Shown: positions 25,732 through 33,078 of the stretch, in pieces
How positions within the stretch are numbered: the stretch's first letter is position 1
Layout of the letters: every line of letters begins with the position of its first letter
DNA from: an uncultured Oscillospiraceae bacterium
GTDB lineage: Bacteria > Bacillota > Clostridia > Oscillospirales > Oscillospiraceae
Reading direction: 5' to 3'
Assembly: GCA_947626585.1 (NCBI GenBank)
Contig: CANQSU010000007.1
Span: 1 to 35,796, forward strand
Length of the DNA: 35,796 bases
Translations under genes and position numbers: made by a program
The notes under the pieces: generated by a model
The model's input: the letters and a program-made list of their open reading frames with translations, nothing else
The model's database searches: none
What the model was told of the DNA's origin: nothing

Positions 25732-27744
25732 TTACTCAAGATCTATCGTATCCATGATATGCTCGCTGGCAGCAGCAGCCTCTTCCTCGAGCCGCTTGAG
25801 TTCTTCGTCGGAAATATCTGCTGTATCGGAGACCTCGAACTCCTCCGGATGGGATTTTTTGCGCGCAGCCACATAGGCTTTCTGGCACAGGAATACAGCC
25901 ACACAAACGATGATACCGACATAATCGGTGGCGGACGCCGGATGGACCAGCATCAGGCCGCCCGCAAAAGAGATGATCCGCAGCCAAACGGGCATACGTC
26001 CGTTCATCGCCCAGCCCACGACACCGCCAGACATAGCCACCACACCGATCACAGCGGTAATGAGCGTGCGTATGGCCGGCAGCCATCCATTGATGACCCA
26101 CAGCATGTCACTGTTATAGGCGAAGAAAAACGGGATGACAAAGGACACGATACCGATCTTACAGGCTGTCGCTCCCACCTTGAGGGGAGAGTCGCCGCTG
26201 ATGCCCGCCGCCGCATAGGCCGCCAGACAGACAGGCGGTGTGATGGAGGACAGGCTGGAGAAGTGCAGCAGGAACATATGCGCCGCCAAAAGAGGCACGC
26301 CCAATTCGGTGAGCGCGCTGACGCACACGCTGGTCGAGATGACGTAAGAGGCCGTTACCGGCAGTCCCATGCCCAGTATGATCGTGAGCAGCGCTGTCAG
26401 CACCAGGGAGAACAGAAGATTTCCCTGCCCCACGCTCAGCAGCAGAGAAGACGCTTTGACCGCCAGGCCCGTCATATTCAGCAGGGAACTGACGATAGAC
26501 GCACAGAAAAATGCAAGTCCGACCGTGATAAAGCTGGTACCAGCCCGCAGCATCGTGTTCAGAAGCATACCAAGGGACTTTACCAGGGGCTGACGCGTCT
26601 TTGGATTGATATAAAACAGCGCTACACCGATGATCATGCCGTAAGCCGCGCCCCGCAGGGGACTTTGCTTCAGCACCAGCATGGTGAGCATAACGACGAT
26701 GACCGGCGCAAAAAGATAGCTCTTTTTCAGCACATAGCTCCATCGCTGGAGCTGACTCTCCCGCAGGCCGCGCAGATTGTGCTTGCCCGCGGTGAAATCG
26801 ATAGCAAAGTAGAGATTGATATAATAGATCAGCGCGGGGACCACCGCCGCCAGCGCGATGGTGCCGTAGGGGATGCCGCTGAGCTCCGCGGCCAAAAAGC
26901 CGGCGGACGCCATGATCGGCGGCATGATCTGTCCGCCGGAGGATGCGACCGCTTCCACTGCCGCAGCAAAGTGACTGGGATATCCGGTCGCCTTCATCAG
27001 AGGGATCGTAAAGGTGCCGGTCGCCACAGCGTTAGCCGCGCCGGCTCCGGAGATCGTGCCGAAAATACAGCTGGAGATCGTGGCCACCTTTGCCGGACCG
27101 CCGCGCGTCTTGCCGGCCAGACGGTTGGCAAAATCGGTGAAGTAGTTGCCCGTTCCGCATATCTCCATGATCTTGCCCATGACCACAAAGGGCAGACAGT
27201 ATGTTACGCTCGTCCCGCACAGCGACCCGTAGAAGGAGCCCTGCACGTTGTATATTATCGAGAATATCTTGCGCGGCTTGATGGGCAGCATATGGAGAAA
27301 ACCGGGGATATGCTGGCCCACGAAAGCATACAGCAGAAATATGCTGCACAGGATCACCAGCGGCCACCCAACGCAGCGCTGGACAAATACCAGGATGAAG
27401 ATCACCATGACCACACTGAAGGCAATATCGGTATCGGTCATGGCATTCGTCATACGGAACAGCCACCCGGAATCATCCAGCCAGATATGCAGCGTGGAGC
27501 CGATGACGCCAATATACAGGATGGTGTCGATGATCCACCATATCAGCTTAGTACGATCGCTCTTCCCCGGCTTGGGCACGCAGAAATACGCCATAGTACA
27601 GACGAAAAACACGTGAAGCGGCCGAAGTATCCCCGGCGATGTCGCTGTGAAAAGCAACATATACAATTGCGCGATGATCGCAACCGCAGCGAATACTTTT
27701 ACAAATATCTCGATTTTTGGGTTATCTATACCTCGATTCAGCAT
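25732..27744 (-). CDS. TRAP transporter fused permease (TAXI type), copy 2
   Basis: CIFGTISGAGAANAVATGTFTIPLMKATGYPSHFAAAVEAVASSGGQIMPPIMASAGFLAAELSG; paralog of 22563-24461; acidic C-terminal tail. Confidence 0.93.
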   Translation of the reverse strand: MLNRGIDNPKIEIFVKVFAAVAIIAQLYMLLFTATSPGILRPLHVFFVCTMAYFCVPKPGKSDRTKLIWWIIDTILYIGVIGSTLHIWLDDSGWLFRMTNAMTDTDIAFSVVMVIFILVFVQRCVGWPLVILCSIFLLYAFVGQHIPGFLHMLPIKPRKIFSIIYNVQGSFYGSLCGTSVTYCLPFVVMGKIMEICGTGNYFTDFANRLAGKTRGGPAKVATISSCIFGTISGAGAANAVATGTFTIPLMKATGYPSHFAAAVEAVASSGGQIMPPIMASAGFLAAELSGIPYGTIALAAVVPALIYYINLYFAIDFTAGKHNLRGLRESQLQRWSYVLKKSYLFAPVIVVMLTMLVLKQSPLRGAAYGMIIGVALFYINPKTRQPLVKSLGMLLNTMLRAGTSFITVGLAFFCASIVSSLLNMTGLAVKASSLLLSVGQGNLLFSLVLTALLTIILGMGLPVTASYVISTSVCVSALTELGVPLLAAHMFLLHFSSLSSITPPVCLAAYAAAGISGDSPLKVGATACKIGIVSFVIPFFFAYNSDMLWVINGWLPAIRTLITAVIGVVAMSGGVVGWAMNGRMPVWLRIISFAGGLMLVHPASATDYVGIIVCVAVFLCQKAYVAARKKSHPEEFEVSDTADISDEELKRLEEEAAAASEHIMDTIDLE

Positions 27745-27763
27745 ATTATTCCCTCCAAGAGCT

Positions 27764-27806
27764 TAAAAAACAGGTGGTCAAACAATATTTCATGCTGGCC
27801 ACCTGT
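27764..27806 (-). terminator. Intercistronic terminator/attenuator between TAXI SBP2 and permease 2
   Basis: − strand ACAGGTGGCC...GACCACCTGT followed by TTTTTT. Confidence 0.6.
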
Positions 27807-27842
27807 CCTCCTTTAGCCTACATGGAATATGTGGAGCATGGT

Positions 27843-28868
27843 TTATTCGACATATTCTGCATAGAAAGCATCCACATGCGCGGTCTCCGGCAGATAGTCG
27901 GCCATATCATTGTCCTCATAGAACTGAATCGCGCCCTCGTGATAAGGCGTTCTGGCGCACAGGGCCAATTCCTCCGGGTCCTTCTCGCCCAGGCCGCTGG
28001 CCACAGCGTACATCTGGTCATAGTTGTCCCAGAAGGCCTTCGTCAGAGCATACGCCACCTCATCAGGCACATTCACATTGCACGCAAGCATGCTGTAAGA
28101 GCAGACGCTGAGGATGTCGCCGGTCTGGTTCTTGTAGCAGCCATCAGGAATGGTCGCGCTGATATACTGGGGATAAGCGGCCAGAAGCTCTTCGCTCTCC
28201 TCCTCGGTGAAGCCGAACATATAGCAGGAGTCGACCGTGGTCTCCAGCTCTGTGATGGCGGCAATGGGATGGCCGGCGGAAGCCAGCATCACATCCACCG
28301 TGCCGTCCTGCAGAGCGGTGGCGCCTTCGTTGTAGCTGCCGTAAACGGGCGTATACTCGATGCCGAAGACTTCGGCGGCGGCCATAGGTATCTCGTTCTG
28401 GATGCCGCCGCTGGGCCCGCAGTGGATGACCTTGCCGTCACAGTCGCTGAAGCTCTTGATGTCGGGATCTCTGGTGACGAAAATGATCGTGGAAGGATAC
28501 AGCGGCGCCAGAGCGCGCACATCCTCCAGCTGCTCGCCCTCATGGCTGGGGAGCTTGGAGTTGACGCCATCCAGGAAGTAGCAGTCACACGTAAGGCCAA
28601 CGTTGTAAGGATTGGTCGCGATGTCATAGAAGTTGGCGCTGCCGCCGCCGGCAGGCTCGCACTGCAGGGAAATGCCGAAGTCCTTCTTGGCCATCTCGCC
28701 CCAGCTCACACAGATGGTGTAATAGACGCCGCCCTCAGACCCGGACGAGCCGTACAGCATCTTCCAATCATCGGGGATCTCAATGTCGCTTTCTCCGTCG
28801 GCAAACGCAGCGGCGCTCAGGCTCAGCACCAGGCAGACGGTCAGCAAAATCGCGGTTATTTTTTTCAA
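27843..28868 (-). CDS. TAXI family TRAP solute-binding protein, copy 2
   Basis: Signal KKITAILLTVCLVLSLSAAAFADG; LYGSSGSEGGVYYTICVSWGEMAKKDFGISLQCEPAGGGSANFYDI; TTG start with AAAGGAGA upstream. Confidence 0.9.
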   Translation of the reverse strand: MKKITAILLTVCLVLSLSAAAFADGESDIEIPDDWKMLYGSSGSEGGVYYTICVSWGEMAKKDFGISLQCEPAGGGSANFYDIATNPYNVGLTCDCYFLDGVNSKLPSHEGEQLEDVRALAPLYPSTIIFVTRDPDIKSFSDCDGKVIHCGPSGGIQNEIPMAAAEVFGIEYTPVYGSYNEGATALQDGTVDVMLASAGHPIAAITELETTVDSCYMFGFTEEESEELLAAYPQYISATIPDGCYKNQTGDILSVCSYSMLACNVNVPDEVAYALTKAFWDNYDQMYAVASGLGEKDPEELALCARTPYHEGAIQFYEDNDMADYLPETAHVDAFYAEYVE

Positions 28869-28942
28869 TGCTCTATCTCCTTTCAAATGATCTAGTTGAT
28901 TTTGTTTTTCGATCCTTCTGCTTCGGCGCGAACGGTCAACAC

Positions 28943-30151
28943 TCAGAAAAACTTTTCCTCAAACGGATACACGCTCAGCACTTCCACGCCGGTCTCTGTA
29001 ACGATGAAGTTATCCTCCAGACGCACGCCGCCGACGCCCGGCTCGCCGTAATAGGGCTCTACAGAGAAGACCATGCCAGGCTGCAGGGTGACGGTGTTCT
29101 CCGGCTCAAAGACGCCCTTATAGGTGCCGATCAGAGGAGGCTCGCAGGAGCAGATGCCAAGGCCGTGGCCCAGGCTCTGGCCCAGGATGTTGCCCTTGCA
29201 GGACAAAGCCACATCGCGGGTGGTGGCGCCGGGCTTGATGGCCTCTTCCGCCGCGCGCAGCGCCTTGTAGGCGGTCTCATGGACCCGGCACATATCCTTG
29301 GAAGGCATGGCCTTCTCGCCGCAGATCCAAGTACGGGTGAAATCGCCCCAATAGCCGTTGAAACGGCCGCCCACATCAATGATGACGGGATCGCCGTACT
29401 GGATGATACGGTCAGAGGTAAAGCGGCGATAGGGAACGGTGTACGGGCCGCTGCAGACGATGTTGGAGCACTGGCTCCACTCGCTGCCGTAGTAGTACAT
29501 AGCCTTAAAGCACTCCGCCAGGACCTCGCACTCCTTCACGCCGGGGCGAAGATACTCTCTCGCAGCGGACATTCCGGCGCTGGTCATCTCATAGGCGATG
29601 CGCAGGCAGTTGATCTCATCCTGAGACTTGATGGCGCGGGCCTGGAGCATGATCTCCTGTCCGTCAATGAACTTCACGCCGGGGAACACTTCAGGCAGGA
29701 CTTCATACAGAGCCGGGCTCCACGCGTCCACAGCAATGCACTTCGGATGTACGCCCTGATCGGCCAGACGGCGCTTGATATCCTCCGCCCAATCGCGGGC
29801 GCCGGGAACAAGCTCCAGTCCGCGGCAGGTGGTCTCGGTCAGGTGATCGCCAAGCCAGGGCATACGCACCTTGCAGTTGCCGTAGTCCAGAGAATACAGG
29901 GTATAGTTACCTCCCTTGGGGACTACCGTTGCGGCCATGCCCCAGTGGGCCATGGGCCAGTCATGGGTCCGCAGGCCAGTGATATAACGGGTACCTTCCA
30001 GCCGGAACACGAACAGAACGTCGGCCTCGCTGTCGTCAACGGCCTTCGTGATGCGATCCAGTCTGTACTGTCTCATCCGCTCGTAGTTGATCCGCTCCTC
30101 CCAGTCAACACCCATCTGGCCAATTGCGACTGTTTCCATCTTCGTGATCAT
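28943..30151 (-). CDS. M24 family metallopeptidase/creatinase-like hydrolase
   Basis: Pita-bread metal ligand motifs: VIIDVGGRFNGYWGDFTRTW, GHGLGI, VFSVEPYYGEPGVGGVRLEDNFIVTETG; N-terminal creatinase_N-like domain; GGAGGG RBS. Confidence 0.88.
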   Translation of the reverse strand: MITKMETVAIGQMGVDWEERINYERMRQYRLDRITKAVDDSEADVLFVFRLEGTRYITGLRTHDWPMAHWGMAATVVPKGGNYTLYSLDYGNCKVRMPWLGDHLTETTCRGLELVPGARDWAEDIKRRLADQGVHPKCIAVDAWSPALYEVLPEVFPGVKFIDGQEIMLQARAIKSQDEINCLRIAYEMTSAGMSAAREYLRPGVKECEVLAECFKAMYYYGSEWSQCSNIVCSGPYTVPYRRFTSDRIIQYGDPVIIDVGGRFNGYWGDFTRTWICGEKAMPSKDMCRVHETAYKALRAAEEAIKPGATTRDVALSCKGNILGQSLGHGLGICSCEPPLIGTYKGVFEPENTVTLQPGMVFSVEPYYGEPGVGGVRLEDNFIVTETGVEVLSVYPFEEKFF

Positions 30152-30193
30152 AAGCAACCCTCCAAAAAATATATTCCTTTCCCCAGGTGGGGT

Positions 30194-31210
30194 TTAAGGC
30201 TCAATAATGATACGGATCGCGTTGGCGCTGCGATCCTTCCTGCAGGCGAACGCTGCCGGGGAATCCTCTAACGAAAATCTATGGGTAATGATCGGCTCTA
30301 TCCTCACCTCTCCTTTGGCGAGCATCTCGATGGCCTCCGCATACAGGTTGCCCGTTCCCTTCACACCGGATACGGTCATCTGTTTGTCGTAGAACAGACG
30401 GATCGGAACATCGTCCAGATTCTTTCCGTAAATGCTGAACACCATGACCTTCCCGTCCGGACGGACGATATCGATGGCCTGTCCAAATGCCGCCGCAACG
30501 CCCGAGGACTCGATCACATAGTCCGGGCCGCCGGGGATCATCTCATAGATATTCTTCTTCAGATCCGGATCCCGGGTGGAAAACACGTGATCCGCGCCAA
30601 GCTCATAGGCGATATCCGTGCTGACCTTACGGCCGGTCCCGATCATAACGACCTTTTCCAAGCCCGCGTTGTGAAGCGCCTGCACCAGGATCAGTCCGTT
30701 GTGTCCCGGACCTATCACCACAGCGGACTTACCGGGCTCCGGCTGCATGCGGTCCATCAAATTGATGACTGTCGCGATACTGGTGATCGACTGGGCCTCC
30801 GAGAATGTCACGTTGTCCGGCAGCTTATAGAGGATATTGGCCGGGACCTTAATGAACTCCGCCATGGCCCCGTCCACATCTCCGCCCAGAAACTTCCTGT
30901 TCTTGCAGTTGGCATGGTTGCCGGCCCTGCACGCGGGACATTCGCCGCAGCCGTAGCTGCCCCGCATATAGACCCGATCTCCGACCGCCAGCCCGCCACA
31001 GTCGCCCTGAAGCTTTTCCACAAGGCCTACCGCCTCATGGCCAGGGATGGTGGGCATCTTTGCCGGATGAAGGCCGTCAACGATCAGCGCGTCCGTCCCG
31101 CACAGGCCCACGCACTTGACGCGGACCAACGCTTCGCCGTCTTCCAGCACCGGCACAGGCACATCGCATACCTTCAGGCTCCCAGGCTGTTCACACACCA
31201 AAGCTCTCAT
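30194..31210 (-). CDS. Zinc-dependent medium-chain alcohol dehydrogenase
   Basis: GLCGTDALIVDG...PGHEAVGLVEKL, structural Zn GCGECPACRAGNHANC, VVIGPGHNGLILVQALHNAG. Confidence 0.92.
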   Translation of the reverse strand: MRALVCEQPGSLKVCDVPVPVLEDGEALVRVKCVGLCGTDALIVDGLHPAKMPTIPGHEAVGLVEKLQGDCGGLAVGDRVYMRGSYGCGECPACRAGNHANCKNRKFLGGDVDGAMAEFIKVPANILYKLPDNVTFSEAQSITSIATVINLMDRMQPEPGKSAVVIGPGHNGLILVQALHNAGLEKVVMIGTGRKVSTDIAYELGADHVFSTRDPDLKKNIYEMIPGGPDYVIESSGVAAAFGQAIDIVRPDGKVMVFSIYGKNLDDVPIRLFYDKQMTVSGVKGTGNLYAEAIEMLAKGEVRIEPIITHRFSLEDSPAAFACRKDRSANAIRIIIEP

Positions 31211-31228
31211 TTTTCTCTCCCCCGGGCC

Positions 31229-32446
31229 TCACGCCACATGAGCACGGCTCAGGATCGCCCGGAACTCATCCTCCGTCAGGCAGCGTCGATGCTGGATGGA
31301 GAAGTCCTTGACCTGGGCCAGGATATCCTGCACCACTTCATCGGCCGGGAGCGGTATCCCCAGCTCTTTCAGCTTCACTTGGATAGATTCCTTTCCGCTC
31401 TTCTTGCCAAGCACATACTGACGAGTCGCGCCCACCAGCTTCTCGCTCACCGGGAAGGTGACTGTGGGATGCTCCTTGGCCACCTTCATGCCGATGCCGC
31501 TCTCCTTCATGTAAGCCGCATCGCCCGCAATGGGCATATTGAACGGGATCTTCACCCCGCTCAGCTCCTCCACCAGCTTGCACGTCTCCATGAGTTTCTC
31601 CAGATGTATGCCGGTCTCGATCCCATAGAGCGTATGTGCGGCCAGAATGATCTGCTCAAGAGAGGCGTTGCCGCAGCGTTCACCGATGCCGTTGATGCAG
31701 CCGTGCACGACCTCCGCGCCGGCCTCCACTGCCGCCAGGGCATTGGCCACGCCCATACCCAGATCGTTGTGCGTGTGGATCTCCACCGGCCTGCCGTTGG
31801 CCCACCGCTTCACGTTCCTGACCAACTGCTTCACCGCCAGAGGAATAGCCGTACCCGTGGTATCCACCACGGCCACAGCATCCGGATCGCCGGCTTCACA
31901 GACCTGTTCCAGAAGCGCCTTCAAATACACCGGATCGGCCCGGGTCGTATCGTAAGGGAAATAGACCGTGTACAGGCCCGCCCTTTTGGCCGCCTTGACC
32001 GCCGCCACGCTGTTGTCGACGAAGTCCTTTATCGTCCAGTTGGGGTGCATGTACCTCATCCTCTCCTCACCGCAGGTAAGTTCGATGATGATACCGTCCA
32101 CACCAGCTTCCACCGCCTTCTCCACGTCGGGGATCGCCGCACGGGAAAAGCTGAATATCTTGCTCTTCAGTCCCATTTTGGAGATCTCTTTGATCGCGTC
32201 AAAGTCCATCTGAGAGACCGCCGGCATTCCTGCCTCAATGCGTTGGATGCCAAGCTCGTCCAGCTGTTTTGCGATCCGGATCTTATCCTCCTTCAAAAGC
32301 ACGACGCCAGGACTCTGCTCGCCATCACGCAGCGTCGCGTCATGAAAAATCACCTTTTCAGGGATCTCCATCTGCGCGCGGACTTCTTCCGAAAAGTTGT
32401 ATCTGCTGACAAGCCATAGTTCATTTTCCCATTGTTTCGCGTTCAT
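31229..32446 (-). CDS. HMGL-like (homocitrate/2-isopropylmalate synthase family) enzyme
   Basis: VIFHDATLRDGEQSPGVVLLKEDKIRIAKQLDELGIQRIEAG; EIHTHNDLGMGVANALAAVEAGAEVVHGCINGIGERCGNASLE; AAAGGTGG RBS. Confidence 0.9.
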   Translation of the reverse strand: MNAKQWENELWLVSRYNFSEEVRAQMEIPEKVIFHDATLRDGEQSPGVVLLKEDKIRIAKQLDELGIQRIEAGMPAVSQMDFDAIKEISKMGLKSKIFSFSRAAIPDVEKAVEAGVDGIIIELTCGEERMRYMHPNWTIKDFVDNSVAAVKAAKRAGLYTVYFPYDTTRADPVYLKALLEQVCEAGDPDAVAVVDTTGTAIPLAVKQLVRNVKRWANGRPVEIHTHNDLGMGVANALAAVEAGAEVVHGCINGIGERCGNASLEQIILAAHTLYGIETGIHLEKLMETCKLVEELSGVKIPFNMPIAGDAAYMKESGIGMKVAKEHPTVTFPVSEKLVGATRQYVLGKKSGKESIQVKLKELGIPLPADEVVQDILAQVKDFSIQHRRCLTEDEFRAILSRAHVA

Positions 32447-32912
32447 GTTATGAAACCCACCTTTGTCAAGAACTCCGCGCCGGCCGCGCAGCGCGCCACT
32501 CATACATTTTCACCAAAGTCTTGCGGCACATTTATTATAATACGACAATTTAGCACAAACCAGATTATATCTTGTTGTGTACATTGCTTATATTGTTCTT
32601 CTGTCATATGTTTGGCATTATGTGCATATTGTCTATATTTGTATGCAGACCATTTTGTGCTGTCCGCCGCCGGCCGCGTTTTCATTTTCAGGGAGCAGCG
32701 AGCGCTGCCCGGCAGAGCGCGCGCCTCTCTTCTCAGGCAGAACGGCCCCGGGAAAGCGGTCGGCAGGCTCTCACAGGCGAAGACCGGGAGCGTTGGTCCT
32801 GCGGACAGATGAGTACAATGTACAAAGACCATCTGTGCAAAATCAAGCTGTAAATAATGGATCCCGGCGCGGCCCGAGCCCTTGGACCGCTGTGGCCGTT
32901 CGCCCAAACCAC

Positions 32913-32942
32913 AAAAGCGCCGGCAGCTTCACCTGCCGGCGC
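32913..32942 (-). terminator. Second hairpin downstream of the GH5-like gene
   Basis: − strand GCGCCGGCAG-gtgaag-CTGCCGGCGC-TTTTGT. Confidence 0.6.
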
Positions 32943-32950
32943 AGAAAACA

Positions 32951-32983
32951 AATAAAAAAGGCACCTGCATTTCTGCAAGTGCC
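32951..32983 (-). terminator. Intrinsic terminator downstream of the GH5-like gene
   Basis: − strand GGCACTTGCA-gaaa-TGCAGGTGCC-TTTTTTATTTG. Confidence 0.85.
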
Positions 32984-33078
32984 CTGAGATGGCGGAGCAT
33001 GTTACGTTAAATCCGAGCCGAACGCCCGGCCGCTCGACATACGCCCTTGCCTGCTGGCCGGCGGGACGGCGGCGGGCG

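Noticed and set aside
22605-27816. Very long + strand ORFs (658 aa and 732 aa) opposite the TRAP permeases
   Set aside because: Shadow ORFs antisense to clear transporter genes; His/Gln/Arg/Asp-rich composition, no RBS, no recognisable motifs.
30281-32419. 712-aa + strand ORF opposite ADH and HMGL genes
   Set aside because: Antisense shadow; composition not protein-like and the opposite strand encodes conserved enzymes.
32500-32907. 135-aa − strand ORF upstream of the HMGL gene
   Set aside because: Overlaps the AT-rich regulatory region and terminators; no motif, start context or family resemblance.
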